From contig JAFUJQ010000008.1 of the NCBI GenBank assembly GCA_017473705.1, positions 1-42,803 on the forward strand: a stretch of 42,803 bases of DNA. Reading direction: 5' to 3'. A program made the position numbers and the translations under genes. Position 1 is the stretch's first letter, and the number at the start of each line of letters is the position of its first letter. Below, piece after piece: positions 15,726 to 25,435 of the stretch. The notes beneath the pieces were generated by a model. That model was not told the DNA's origin, did not search any database, and was given only the letters and a program-made list of their open reading frames with translations. The DNA comes from Bacteroidales bacterium (GTDB taxonomy: Bacteria > Bacteroidota > Bacteroidia > Bacteroidales > UBA932).

Positions 15726-17093
15726 TTACAGGATGGCCACCGCTTCGGCTACGACGTAGGTGCTGCCTCCTATGTAGATGAGAGGACGGGCGCCGGAATC
15801 GGACGACATGATGTCTGAGGCCATAGACAATGCCATTGATACAGCTTCAGAGACCACAGGCACTGCATGCACTTCGGCGGCAGGACATGACGCTTCCCTG
15901 CAATGCTTCAGATACTTCATCTTGACAGCCTCAGCATCCAAAGCCCTTTTGGAGGATGCCTGAGTGAATATATAAACTGCATCCGACGGCATGAGATGCA
16001 TCACGGAATCCACATCCTTGTCCGCCACAGAACCGTACACTATTATAAGATGCGAGCATTCTCCGTCCTCCTTCATACGCCGCAGCTGACGGAAATTATG
16101 TCTGAGTCCGTGCTCGTTATGACCTATGTCGCATATGACAAGCGGATCATCAGACAACTTCTCCCAGCGTCCACGGAAATCGGTCCTTGCCGCCGTACGC
16201 ACAAGGGCTTCACACATCGCCGGACTGCTGCATGACAGTACGTCGAGAGCCGCCATCACTGTACGTAGATTCTTCCTCTGATACCCGCCTTGAAGATCCA
16301 TCCTACGAAGGACATCTTCGTGACAGTCCCAAAGAGAGGGCTCGACCTTATCCGCAAATGTCAGCAGCGACATGATTGCATTACGGTCCCCCATGAAATC
16401 AGGTTCAGAAAGATTGGTATACAGCACTTTACGCTCAAAGACGGCATCAGTCTCCGGATGGCTTTCGCCAACCACCACAGGCACCTTTGGCTTGATGATC
16501 CCGGCCTTCTCGAAGGCGATTTCCGGAAGTGTTCCACCCAGCATGTCGCAATGGTCAAGGCCTATGTTGGTGATGACACTCAGCACCGGAGACACTATAT
16601 TAGTGCTGTCCAGCCGTCCTCCCAATCCTGTCTCCAGAACCACGATATCGACATCGCGGTCTGCAAACCAGTTAAGAGCAAGGAGAGTGGTGATCTCAAA
16701 GAACGACATGTCAAGATGGTCGAAAGTCTCCTGCCACTGACCTATGAAAGACCACACATCCTCCTTCGGGATCAACATATATGACCCATCCTTCACAATA
16801 CGTATCCGCTCTCTGAAATCCAATATATGCGGAGAGGTATAAAGGCCGACCTTCAGTCCTGAAGCCGCAAGACAGGAAGCCAGCATATTCGACACAGATC
16901 CCTTGCCGTTGGTCCCGGCAACATGAACCACCTTGTATTTCCTGTGCGGATGCCCCATCAGCTGATCCGCAAACTCCATATTTGCAATCCCGGGCTTATA
17001 CGCTCCGGCCCCAGCCTTCTGGAAAGACGGAAAGCGGACAAAGAGCTTCCGAATCATCTCCTCGTACCTTTCTTCAGAAAAAATCTCGTTCAT
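15726..17093 (-). CDS. folC: Bifunctional folylpolyglutamate synthase/dihydrofolate synthase
   Basis: FolC joins glutamate to dihydropteroate and then extends the folate polyglutamate tail using ATP, in the cytoplasm. The 455 residues are of family length. The Mur-ligase P-loop GTNGKGS (60-66) is present, followed by GLYTSPH, the ligase motif VDIVVLETGLGGRLDSTN, and NIGLDHCDMLG. The C-terminal domain has ICDIGHNEHG. The start at 17093 gives the normal N terminus. It is divergent from the PurL-like gene, with only 58 bp between them. Confidence 0.96.
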   Translation of the reverse strand: MNEIFSEERYEEMIRKLFVRFPSFQKAGAGAYKPGIANMEFADQLMGHPHRKYKVVHVAGTNGKGSVSNMLASCLAASGLKVGLYTSPHILDFRERIRIVKDGSYMLIPKEDVWSFIGQWQETFDHLDMSFFEITTLLALNWFADRDVDIVVLETGLGGRLDSTNIVSPVLSVITNIGLDHCDMLGGTLPEIAFEKAGIIKPKVPVVVGESHPETDAVFERKVLYTNLSEPDFMGDRNAIMSLLTFADKVEPSLWDCHEDVLRRMDLQGGYQRKNLRTVMAALDVLSCSSPAMCEALVRTAARTDFRGRWEKLSDDPLVICDIGHNEHGLRHNFRQLRRMKEDGECSHLIIVYGSVADKDVDSVMHLMPSDAVYIFTQASSKRALDAEAVKMKYLKHCREASCPAAEVHAVPVVSEAVSMALSMASDIMSSDSGARPLIYIGGSTYVVAEAVAIL

Positions 17094-17121
17094 ATCTTGG
17101 TAAAAACGCTTGTTGTAAGGA

Positions 17122-17129
17122 CAAATTTA
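17122..17129 (-). promoter_or_regulatory. -7 box of folC
   Basis: The minus strand reads TAAATTTG, matching TAnnTTTG, 28 nt upstream of the folC start. No convincing -33 box. The divergent gene's promoter must lie in the same 58 bp but I cannot place it. Confidence 0.5.
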
Positions 17130-17151
17130 CTTATTTTTACAAACTTTAAGC

Positions 17152-18327
17152 ATGAATAATACATTTTATATGAAGGAGAACGAATCAGCCTTATACTCTC
17201 ATTACATCATCGACGGCATGCGCTGCCCGTGCACTCCGGCACAGTTGATGGACGAGTGTATGGATTCAGACGAGCAGACGCCTGCCGGACACTTCGAGGA
17301 CATAATCGACGAGATCACTGAGCCCCCATTGTCATCCTTCACATACAGGAAGACAAAATACAAGGAATATCTCGCGCAGATTGCCCGTCTGCCTAAGCAG
17401 GAGAGGCCTTTCCGCATGCTGTATCCGGACCATTTCACCCGCCTCCAGGTCGCCAAGGCCCTTCTGGCCAGGCTCTGGAGCGAAGGCCACTTCAAGCTCG
17501 GAGACCTCCGCATATGGGCGCAGTGGGAGTGGAACACAAGGCCGATCGGCAACATGGCCGCCTTCTATGAAAGCATCAACAGCGCGAGCGAATACATATA
17601 CGGACTTGGAGTGAAGGTAGAGGACTACCTTTTCATGGAAAGCGACGGCAAAAGCAATGTGAAGTTCTTCGCATGGCTGCCGGAGACCCCGATGACCGAA
17701 GACGAGCCTTTCGAGGAGCAGGAGGACATTCTGTTCAAGTCATCTCCATATGAAAGCACACATCCATGGATCGACGAAAAGCGCAGATGCTCCCGTACAA
17801 TGGTGAACGATCCGGACAGCTGGATAATATACATACCGTTCGACACCTGCCAGTTCAAGATGGGTGGCTCTCTGCTTGCACAGCTGAACGACGACAACGG
17901 AGGCGCAGCTCCTTCCATCATGGACCCGGACTATTTCATCGACTGCTATGAAGTCGTGCGTGAGCTGACCGAAGACGGCATAATCATGGCAGGACGCACC
18001 GTAGCAGACGGAGGACTGGCCGCAGCGGCATCGCGCATGTGCGGTAATCTCGGTCTGAAAATGGACCTCAGCGGCATCCTTTCTTCATATCAGGAGGAGG
18101 ACAGGACAAAGGTGCTGTTCGGGGAGGTTCCGGGAGTGCTGATCCAGATCAGCAACGAGAATTATGACTATGTGGACTCGCAGTTCCTTCTCCAGGACAT
18201 TGCCTACTATCCTCTCGGGCACCCGTCCGCAAAAGTATCGGGAGCAGTACCCGCGGAAGGGGCAAGACCTGGTGTCGGAGACATACTCGCTTCGCTTTTG
18301 GGACAAGCTTCCGAAGGAGAGGACTAA
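17152..18327 (+). CDS. Orphan PurL/PurM (AIR synthase-related) C-terminal domain protein
   Basis: The C-terminal half (about 240-380) looks like the PurM-C domain of phosphoribosylformylglycinamidine synthase: FKMGGSLLAQL, then a GIIMAGRTVADGGLAAAASR helix equivalent to the AAHDVSDGGLA motif of PurL, and KVLFGEVPGVLIQI. Here HDVSDGG is replaced by GRTVADGG, so the canonical residues are only partly kept. The first 230 residues (FRMLYPDHFTRLQVAKALLA, IGNMAAFYESINSAS) do not match a domain I know. Full PurL is over three times longer. It is probably a non-catalytic or specialised relative; function unknown. Confidence 0.65.
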   Translation: MNNTFYMKENESALYSHYIIDGMRCPCTPAQLMDECMDSDEQTPAGHFEDIIDEITEPPLSSFTYRKTKYKEYLAQIARLPKQERPFRMLYPDHFTRLQVAKALLARLWSEGHFKLGDLRIWAQWEWNTRPIGNMAAFYESINSASEYIYGLGVKVEDYLFMESDGKSNVKFFAWLPETPMTEDEPFEEQEDILFKSSPYESTHPWIDEKRRCSRTMVNDPDSWIIYIPFDTCQFKMGGSLLAQLNDDNGGAAPSIMDPDYFIDCYEVVRELTEDGIIMAGRTVADGGLAAAASRMCGNLGLKMDLSGILSSYQEEDRTKVLFGEVPGVLIQISNENYDYVDSQFLLQDIAYYPLGHPSAKVSGAVPAEGARPGVGDILASLLGQASEGED

Positions 18328-18439
18328 AAGCGAAGATATTTTATCATTTTTTCGGGAAAAATCACTAAATTCGCGCCGGATTTTGCGTAAATCACAACGA
18401 AGAAAATTTATTTATTAATTATCAAATACTTACAGTTTT

Positions 18440-21166
18440 ATGGAATCTACAAAGAAAAGAGTGTATTGCTTCGGCGGCAAGACCGCTGAGGGTAATGGCA
18501 CTATGCGTGAGCTTCTCGGCGGTAAGGGTGCAAACCTCGCTGAGATGTGTACTCTCAACATTCCTGTACCTGCAGGTTTCACTATCACAACCGAGTGCTG
18601 TACTGAGTACTATGAGCTCGGTGGCGGTTACAACGACGCTCTCAAGGCAGAGGTAGCCGAGGCCCTCAAGAAGACTGAGGCAATCATGGGCATGAAGTTC
18701 GGTGACAAGGAGAATCCGCTCCTCGTTTCCTGCCGTTCAGGCGCCCGCAGCTCTATGCCTGGAATGATGGATACAATCCTCAACATCGGTCTCTGCTCTG
18801 AGACCATCCCTGGCATGATCGCAAAGACAAACAATCCACGTTTCGTATATGATGCATACCGTCGTCTCATCATGATGTACTCTGACGTTGTGATGGAGAA
18901 GGCAGAGGGCATCGAGCCTGCAGACGGCCAGGGTATCCGCCAGCAGCTCGACAGAATGATGGAAGAGGTGAAGGTAGCAAAGGGCTATGCTTCAGACACT
19001 GACATCACAGCTGAGGAGCTCAAGGATCTCTGCGACCGCTTCAAGGTTCGCGTGAAGGAAGTTCTCGGAACTGAGTTCCCTGATTCAGCAGAGGCCCAGC
19101 TTTGGGGATCTATCGGCGGCGTGTTCAAGTCTTGGAACGGAAAGCGCGCTATTGCATACCGTCGCATCGAGGGTATTCCAGACGAGTGGGGTACTGCAGT
19201 GAACGTACAGTCAATGGTATTCGGTAACATGGGTGACAATTCTGCAACAGGTGTTGCATTCTCACGTAACCCTGCAAACGGTGACAACAAGTTCTACGGT
19301 GAGTGGCTCATCAACGCTCAGGGTGAGGACGTAGTTGCCGGTATCCGCACACCAAACCCTCTCAACGAGGCGACAAAGAACCCGCACAACCAGAACCTCG
19401 CATCTCTCGAGACTTCAATGCCGGAGGTTTACAAGGAGCTTGACGGCATCCGTCTCCACCTTGAGAACCACTTCCGCGACATGCAGGACATCGAGTTCAC
19501 CATCCAGGACGGCAAGCTCTGGATGCTCCAGTGCCGCGTAGGTAAGAGAACAGGTCTTGCAGCCCTCAACATGGCTATGGACATGCTCGCAGAAGGCATG
19601 ATCGACGAGAAGACAGCAGTAATGCGCGTCGCTCCGGCTCAGCTCGACGAGATCCTCCACCCTATCCTCGACCCGGCTTCTGAGAAGAAGGCTTCAGTTA
19701 TCGCACAGGGTCTTCCTGCATCACCAGGTGGAGCGGTAGGAGTAATCGCATTCACTTCTGAGGCTGCAATGGCAGCTGCCGAGAAGGGCATCGCAACAAT
19801 CCTCGTACGTGAGGAGACTTCACCAGAGGATGTAGAGGGAATGCGTGCTTGCGCAGGTATCCTCACTCAGCGCGGTGGTATGACTTCACACGCTGCACTC
19901 GTTGCACGCGGATGGGGCAAGTGCTGTATCGTAGGCTGCGAGGCTATGCACATCGACCTCGAGAACAAGGTCATCAAGTTCAAGGGCTCAGACAAGGAGT
20001 ACCACGAGGGTGACGTTCTCTCTATCAACGGTGCAAAGGGTCTTGTTTACGACGTGGCTATCGAGACTATGGACGCTTCTGACAACCCACGTTTCCAGCA
20101 GTTCATGGAGATCGTTGACAAGTTCCGCACAATGGGCGTACGCACAAACGCAGATACTCCGGAGGATGCAGCTCGCGCAATCAGCTTCGGCGCTGAGGGT
20201 ATCGGTCTCTTCCGTATCGAGCACATGTTCTACGGACAGAACGCAGAGACTCCGCTCTCTAAGCTCCGCAAGATGATCCTTGCAAAGAACGACGAGGAAA
20301 GAAAGGCAGCTCTCTCAGAGCTCGAGCCATTCATCAAGGCCGCTGTAAAGGGCACTATGAAGGTAATGAACGGCAAGCCTGTTACATTCCGTCTCCTCGA
20401 CCCACCTCTCCACGAGTTCGTGCCTCAGACTGAAGGTAAGAAGGAAGAGCTCGCTGAGGAGCTTCACATCAGCGTCGGCGAGATCGAGAAGCGTGGTGAG
20501 TCACTCCATGAGGTAAACCCTATGATGGGTCACCGTGGTGTGCGTCTCCATGTGACATATCCTATGATCTCAGAGACTCAGTTCCGCGCTATCTTCACAG
20601 CTGCTGGTGAGCTCAAGAAGGAAGGATTCGATCCTAAGCCAGAGATCATGGTCCCTGTAACAATCTCAGACCGTGAGCTCCGCTTCCAGAAGGCTATCTG
20701 CGAGAAGATCCGCGCAGAGGTTGAGGCTGAGTTCGGTTTCGAGATCAAGTACATGTTCGGTACAATGATCGAGATCCCACGTGCAGCCCTCACAGCTGAC
20801 CGCATGGCCCGTACTGCAGAGTTCTTCTCATTCGGTACAAACGACCTCACTCAGATGACATTCGGATTCTCACGCGACGACGTAGGAACATTCATGGGCG
20901 ACTACCTCGGCAACAAGATCCTCGATGCTGACCCATTCAAGACTCTCGACCAGAAGTCAGTAGGTAAGCTCGTAGGTTACGCAGTGAAGGAAGGCCGCGA
21001 GACTCGCGAGAACCTCAAGTGCGGTATCTGCGGTGAGCACGGTGGTGATCCTGCATCAGTTGAATTCTGCTTCAAGACAGGTCTCAACTATGTATCATGC
21101 TCTCCATTCCGCGTTCCGATCGCAAGACTCGCTGCTGCTCAGGCAGCAATCAAGGCAGCTAAGTAA
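18440..21166 (+). CDS. ppdK: Pyruvate, phosphate dikinase
   Basis: PPDK interconverts pyruvate + ATP + phosphate and PEP + AMP + pyrophosphate; in anaerobic Bacteroidetes it works in PPi-linked glycolysis or gluconeogenesis. The 908 residues match the family. The N-terminal ATP-grasp domain begins with GGKGANLAEMC, the swivelling domain has GGMTSHAALVARGWGKCC with the phospho-accepting His484, and the TIM barrel ends in CGICGEHGGDP with Cys864. Codon choice is strongly biased (CTC Leu, CGC/CGT Arg, TCA/TCT Ser), unlike most neighbours, indicating very high expression. A clear terminator follows. Confidence 0.98.
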   Translation: MESTKKRVYCFGGKTAEGNGTMRELLGGKGANLAEMCTLNIPVPAGFTITTECCTEYYELGGGYNDALKAEVAEALKKTEAIMGMKFGDKENPLLVSCRSGARSSMPGMMDTILNIGLCSETIPGMIAKTNNPRFVYDAYRRLIMMYSDVVMEKAEGIEPADGQGIRQQLDRMMEEVKVAKGYASDTDITAEELKDLCDRFKVRVKEVLGTEFPDSAEAQLWGSIGGVFKSWNGKRAIAYRRIEGIPDEWGTAVNVQSMVFGNMGDNSATGVAFSRNPANGDNKFYGEWLINAQGEDVVAGIRTPNPLNEATKNPHNQNLASLETSMPEVYKELDGIRLHLENHFRDMQDIEFTIQDGKLWMLQCRVGKRTGLAALNMAMDMLAEGMIDEKTAVMRVAPAQLDEILHPILDPASEKKASVIAQGLPASPGGAVGVIAFTSEAAMAAAEKGIATILVREETSPEDVEGMRACAGILTQRGGMTSHAALVARGWGKCCIVGCEAMHIDLENKVIKFKGSDKEYHEGDVLSINGAKGLVYDVAIETMDASDNPRFQQFMEIVDKFRTMGVRTNADTPEDAARAISFGAEGIGLFRIEHMFYGQNAETPLSKLRKMILAKNDEERKAALSELEPFIKAAVKGTMKVMNGKPVTFRLLDPPLHEFVPQTEGKKEELAEELHISVGEIEKRGESLHEVNPMMGHRGVRLHVTYPMISETQFRAIFTAAGELKKEGFDPKPEIMVPVTISDRELRFQKAICEKIRAEVEAEFGFEIKYMFGTMIEIPRAALTADRMARTAEFFSFGTNDLTQMTFGFSRDDVGTFMGDYLGNKILDADPFKTLDQKSVGKLVGYAVKEGRETRENLKCGICGEHGGDPASVEFCFKTGLNYVSCSPFRVPIARLAAAQAAIKAAK

Positions 21167-21188
21167 TCAGCGTCTTAATATATCAAGG

Positions 21189-21217
21189 AAGCCGGCTAGC
21201 AATAGTCGGCTTTTTTT
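21189..21217 (+). terminator. Rho-independent terminator of ppdK
   Basis: AAGCCGGCTA and TAGTCGGCTT pair with one G-T position around a GCAA loop, followed by a run of T. It begins 22 nt after the ppdK stop. Confidence 0.9.
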
Positions 21218-21232
21218 AATATTGTTCATTGT

Positions 21233-21427
21233 ATACTATAATAATTTTGGCTTGGTTTCGTCGGAACGAGTTCCGACTTCATCCCTCCCACCGCTTTGCG
21301 GCGGGCCCCAACCGGCGGGCTAAAGCCCTACTGCTCAGGCACGAATGTCCACCGGACATTCTCTAACGGCCATCGCGACCATTCACGAGGCCACGGGCGG
21401 CCACACCAGCCAAAATTATCATAGTAT
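21233..21427. repeat. Structured dispersed repeat, copy 2 (with flanking inverted repeat)
   Basis: A 195-bp element between ppdK and djlA. The ends 21233-21252 and 21408-21427 are complementary at 19 of 20 positions. Interior hairpins: GTCGGAA/TTCCGAC, CCCACCGC-TTT-GCGGCGGG (21287-21305), GGGCT-AA-AGCCC, GAATGTCC-ACC-GGACATTC (21343-21361), and GGCC-ACGGGC-GGCC. The central 84 bp (21307-21390) is identical to copy 1 except for one base. The rest of the 322-bp gap holds the ppdK terminator and an AT-rich djlA leader. Confidence 0.88.
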
Positions 21428-21488
21428 GCGAATTGGCAGAATTCGTGATTTTTGTTTAAATTTGATTTTTATTTAAGTGAATTGAAGA

Positions 21489-22214
21489 ATGGGAATTGGT
21501 AAATGGATTGCTGGTGTGCTCGGATGGGCCATGTTCGGGCCGATAGGAGGCATATTGGGATATTATTTCGTATCACGAATCGAGAAAGCCACGGAAGGGG
21601 CTTCCGGATATGATGAGGATCAAAGATACAATCAGGGGCAGAGGAACAGTTTCCTGATGAGCCTTCTGGTCCTGTCTGCCGCAGTCATCAAGGCGGACGG
21701 CAAGGTCACTTCTCAGGAGATGGCAAGGCTCAGAAGCTTCTTTGCCGGTAACTTCGGAGCGCAGGCCGGAGATGAGGCGGAAAAGATTGTCAGGGAGATC
21801 CTCGACAAGGAATTCAATCTATATGAAGTCTGCTCTCAGGTCCGCCAATGCATGGACTATTCACAGCGTCTGCAGCTGTACCATTACCTCGTTTCGCTCG
21901 GAGCATGCGACGGGCTGGTACAACGGGAGGTCGATCTGCTCGAGACCATAGCGAACTACATCGGACTGTCAAAGAGCGACTCGGATTCAATATTCGCCCA
22001 ATTCCGTCCTGACAATGACAGCAACTATCGCATACTTGGAATCACCCCGGAAGCAACTGATGAGGAGGTGAAGAAGGCATACAGGAAGATGGCGGTGAAA
22101 TACCATCCTGACAAGGTCGCCACCCTTGGCGCAGATGTCCAGAAAGCCGCAGAGGAGAAGTTCAAGGCCATCTCGCAGGCATACGAGGCAATATGCCGTG
22201 AACGCGGAATTTAA
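21489..22214 (+). CDS. djlA: DjlA-like TerB/J-domain co-chaperone
   Basis: A DnaJ-type co-chaperone anchored to the membrane, expected to stimulate DnaK at the membrane. The 241 residues hold a glycine-rich membrane segment ([21 protein letters not shown], split about 7-27), a TerB-like helical domain (about 55-165, with [13 protein letters not shown]), and a C-terminal J domain (179-240) with [20 protein letters not shown] and the essential HPD (206-208). This N-TM/TerB/J order is that of DjlA. It is followed after 24 nt by a lipoprotein gene on the same strand. Confidence 0.92.
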   Translation: MGIGKWIAGVLGWAMFGPIGGILGYYFVSRIEKATEGASGYDEDQRYNQGQRNSFLMSLLVLSAAVIKADGKVTSQEMARLRSFFAGNFGAQAGDEAEKIVREILDKEFNLYEVCSQVRQCMDYSQRLQLYHYLVSLGACDGLVQREVDLLETIANYIGLSKSDSDSIFAQFRPDNDSNYRILGITPEATDEEVKKAYRKMAVKYHPDKVATLGADVQKAAEEKFKAISQAYEAICRERGI

Positions 22215-22238
22215 TTTAAGACCAAAACTGCAGACAAT

Positions 22239-23510
22239 ATGAAAAAGTTCAGATTTACCATCGCGATCATGACACTTGCAGCACTCTGCTGCATGGTTTC
22301 ATGCGAAAAGCAGAAGACAGAAGATGACGGGAAGGATGATGACGAAGAAATCTACAGCGAAAACACATGGGTAGTCAACGGCATTGAAAATGACCTTTTC
22401 AGCACTGCCTTGACGATGGTATGTGACAACCTGGCTATAGCAGCTTCGACAGAGGAGGGACTGACGGACGTCACCTCGATAATGGAAAGCGAAGAATTCT
22501 TTTACGCAGCAGTAAGTCCTGTGCTGCTTAACAAGGAGTTCAACCCGAAGAACGAAGCTTCTGTTTTCACTCTCATCAGCACACTGACTGACGCAGTACT
22601 TGACACCGTTGCACCTGACAAGACCGATGAGATTCAGGACGGAAAATGTTTAATGACTTTTGAAGACAATGTCCTGACACTGAAGGCAAAGCTGATCCTG
22701 AGAGACGGAACGGAAGTCGGCCTTCATATCACTGCCGAAGCCAAACAGGACGAAGAGATCGTCATCAATGAAAACATAATCGGCAGAGGCAACGAAATCA
22801 AGCCTTTGAGAGCAGGATTCTACAAAGAGCAGGAAGGTACGACCTACCTCTTCTTCACCCCGGCAAACATATCATACTTCAGCGAGCTGGACATTGTGAC
22901 ATGGTATCTTTATCTGGCAATGCCTACCGACCTGATCAGAACGAAGAGCGGATCTGAAGTTATGTTCGGAATGGTGGACAACACCAATGCTGACAATAAC
23001 TTCGAAATCAGCACTGAAGCAGGCTCAGAAACAGTAAAGGCTTTCTACATAGCCACTTCAGGTGACGGAAAGTACACCGCTGACATATCTTTCATAATCG
23101 ATGGGATCACATACTGGATCCAGTTCGACGGAACATGCATCAGCGCAGACATCGAGAAACCTGTCGAAGTCTTTGAAACATCCTTCACGTTCAATGGTGA
23201 AACAATGGACATAGAGTCAGCAGCATTGATAAAGGGAGACCAGACATGGACACTTGAACTTTCTGTCAGCAACGGCAATAAGGCAGAAGTCACGATGCCG
23301 GCCAAGTTCTGGGCCTATGAAGCCGTCGGCTTCTCATACGATGCTGAAAACATACGTGTATCCTATGACGGGAATGTATACAACAAAGCCAGCGGAAGCA
23401 GCGGAACCATAAACCTGAAGCTCAACGAAGAACTCTCTCAGATTGAGATCAAATTCACCAACTACAACAATCTGGAGTTCTACTACAACGGGTCCTACTC
23501 TACAAGATGA
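22239..23510 (+). CDS. Hypothetical lipoprotein
   Basis: A 423-residue lipoprotein: signal MKKFRFTIAIMTLAALCCMV then SC, with the lipidated Cys22, followed by an acidic linker (KTEDDGKDDDEEI) that in Bacteroidetes often marks surface export. The rest is beta-rich with no motif I recognise; two parts look like repeated beta-sandwich units (VGLHITAEAKQDEE and GITYWIQFDGTC). Its 3' end overlaps the convergent DUF4954 gene by 16 bases. Probably co-transcribed with djlA. Function unknown. Confidence 0.8.
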   Translation: MKKFRFTIAIMTLAALCCMVSCEKQKTEDDGKDDDEEIYSENTWVVNGIENDLFSTALTMVCDNLAIAASTEEGLTDVTSIMESEEFFYAAVSPVLLNKEFNPKNEASVFTLISTLTDAVLDTVAPDKTDEIQDGKCLMTFEDNVLTLKAKLILRDGTEVGLHITAEAKQDEEIVINENIIGRGNEIKPLRAGFYKEQEGTTYLFFTPANISYFSELDIVTWYLYLAMPTDLIRTKSGSEVMFGMVDNTNADNNFEISTEAGSETVKAFYIATSGDGKYTADISFIIDGITYWIQFDGTCISADIEKPVEVFETSFTFNGETMDIESAALIKGDQTWTLELSVSNGNKAEVTMPAKFWAYEAVGFSYDAENIRVSYDGNVYNKASGSSGTINLKLNEELSQIEIKFTNYNNLEFYYNGSYSTR

Positions 23511-25435
23511 CCGATTGACTCAAGTCTGCCCAAGGCAAGTTCGCCGAGGGCGGACTTGTCTTTTATATGGTCACGGACCGATGCCACAAACGGATCCGAC
23601 TCAAAATCCGGCATTGAGCTCAGGGCGAAATCCTTGCGTGCATCCTCATATATCAGATTGTCCAATGAGATTACGGACTCCTTCCATCTGCTGACAAGGC
23701 CAGCAAGTTCACCCGCGGATGCTGTATTCAGATTCAGCCCATAGTTCATCCTGATGGCATCATATGCCCATTTCCATTCGTATGCATAATAGTTCTCATG
23801 CATCTCACGAAGACGAGCCTCCACCACATGGATATCCGACACCGTCCCGTTCTCCACATGTTCCAGAAGAGCATTGAATGCATTCTCCGGAACAATCATT
23901 CCACCAACATCCATCCACTCGCCATCTCCATAGCCGGTTGTCGGCAGCAAAGCCTCATGCAGTTCATCCAATGTCGAGAACGACGAATTCATGATCCGGG
24001 TTATAAGCGAGTTACCCAGGAATTTATCTATAGCCATCGAATATAGACGCAAGCCCTTCTGTAGCGACGACCTGCGGATCAGACCACTCTGAAACGAGTA
24101 AGTGTCCGACTTCTCTCCGGAGACAGCCTGCAATGATTGCAGGAGTTCCCTGCCATTGATCATTTTCCTTATAGTATACGGACTGAGAAGATTGAAATTA
24201 ATACAGTCCAGCCTGTCCGGATCGGTCCTTCCGTCCCTCTGCGGCCATTTCTTGGCATCACGGATGGTGCCGACACTCTTCAGATTCGCTCCCGGCACAA
24301 TATACGACGTACTCTCCTGCTCTATCAGATATGAGAAAGGAAGATCCCTGGTATCCTGATGGCACACATGCCTTCCCATCACCAGCGAAAACGCTCCTAT
24401 CTTTGCCGGCCAGAGCACATAAGAGTCCGAGGCCGTCTTCGCTCCCCTCTCCAGCAATCCATGATGGATCGGACCCAATTTATACATATGGTTGCTCTGA
24501 TTGGAGCCGGATCCGGCATTCATGAACGAAAACATTCCGGCTATAAGCAATGTGGATTTATGATGGGTGACGGTAAACGGGCCTGCAAATATGGCGCAGG
24601 CTTCGCCATTCTCGCCCTGGCAGTTGCTGAAGAACAGCGAGTCTGTTGCAGAATAATTATGACCAAGACGACAAGCCTGACCTATGAAGCATCGCGAAAA
24701 GGTGACTCCATCCGTAATGCTGCTGCCGCTGGATATGATGAAATCATCCCCGATAACACCTATTCCTATATGGACAGGAGCGGAGACATTGCTGTTTATG
24801 CTTCCGTTCTTGAGACGTGCGGCACCTTCTATCCTGCAACGATCCCCGATACGGACATTCTTTATATATCCTGAATCGACAATTATGACATCCTCACCGA
24901 TAATGCCCGTTGAAGAGGTAACAGACGCCGCATACCGCATAGCCATCTCCTTCATCCGCAAGATCAGTTCCGGCCTCCTGCGGTATACAGCCATGACATA
25001 GGCAGTCTGAGCCGACAGTCTGTCATAAATGACAACTTCATTGCCGCCGGTCTCATTGAGCACCGAGACCTGGACACCATTACCGAAAGCCGTAGGACCA
25101 TCCGTCAGAATGATGTCCACATTCTCTATGAATGTCCCGCGCCCGATGACGTAGTTCGCTATATAGTTGCTGATATTCTCAATGAGACAATCGTCACCGA
25201 CCGTGACGTTGTGCAGAGTCGCATGATATATTCCCGAATGCTTATGAATCCCTCCGGCAAGGCAGAACTCCTTCCGGAAGGCACCAAGCCTTATCTTTCC
25301 TGAAAACCTGACATCACTTACATGATCGGTCGAGAAGCCGTCGGCAACTTCGATTCCGTTCCAATCAGATGCTGTGCACATCTGCGCCTGCAGCCTCGCG
25401 ATCTCGGAAACTTCAAGCCTTCTATAATTCACCAT
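23495..25435 (-). CDS. DUF4954 family protein (hexapeptide left-handed beta-helix)
   Basis: A large (646-residue) cytoplasmic protein whose first 380 residues are built of hexapeptide-like turns, such as VGDDCLIENISNYIANYVIG, IGEDVIIVDSGYIKNVRIG and IGIGVIGDDFIISSGSSI, giving a left-handed beta-helix like acyl- and nucleotidyltransferases. The C-terminal 230 residues are helical. I associate this architecture with the Bacteroidetes DUF4954 family; its reaction is not known to me. I start it at 25435 (MVNYRRLEVSEIARL), preceded by AAGGG; an ATG 9 nt upstream is also in frame. It overlaps the end of recX, so they form one operon. Confidence 0.8.
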   Translation of the reverse strand: MVNYRRLEVSEIARLQAQMCTASDWNGIEVADGFSTDHVSDVRFSGKIRLGAFRKEFCLAGGIHKHSGIYHATLHNVTVGDDCLIENISNYIANYVIGRGTFIENVDIILTDGPTAFGNGVQVSVLNETGGNEVVIYDRLSAQTAYVMAVYRRRPELILRMKEMAMRYAASVTSSTGIIGEDVIIVDSGYIKNVRIGDRCRIEGAARLKNGSINSNVSAPVHIGIGVIGDDFIISSGSSITDGVTFSRCFIGQACRLGHNYSATDSLFFSNCQGENGEACAIFAGPFTVTHHKSTLLIAGMFSFMNAGSGSNQSNHMYKLGPIHHGLLERGAKTASDSYVLWPAKIGAFSLVMGRHVCHQDTRDLPFSYLIEQESTSYIVPGANLKSVGTIRDAKKWPQRDGRTDPDRLDCINFNLLSPYTIRKMINGRELLQSLQAVSGEKSDTYSFQSGLIRRSSLQKGLRLYSMAIDKFLGNSLITRIMNSSFSTLDELHEALLPTTGYGDGEWMDVGGMIVPENAFNALLEHVENGTVSDIHVVEARLREMHENYYAYEWKWAYDAIRMNYGLNLNTASAGELAGLVSRWKESVISLDNLIYEDARKDFALSSMPDFESDPFVASVRDHIKDKSALGELALGRLESIGHLVE

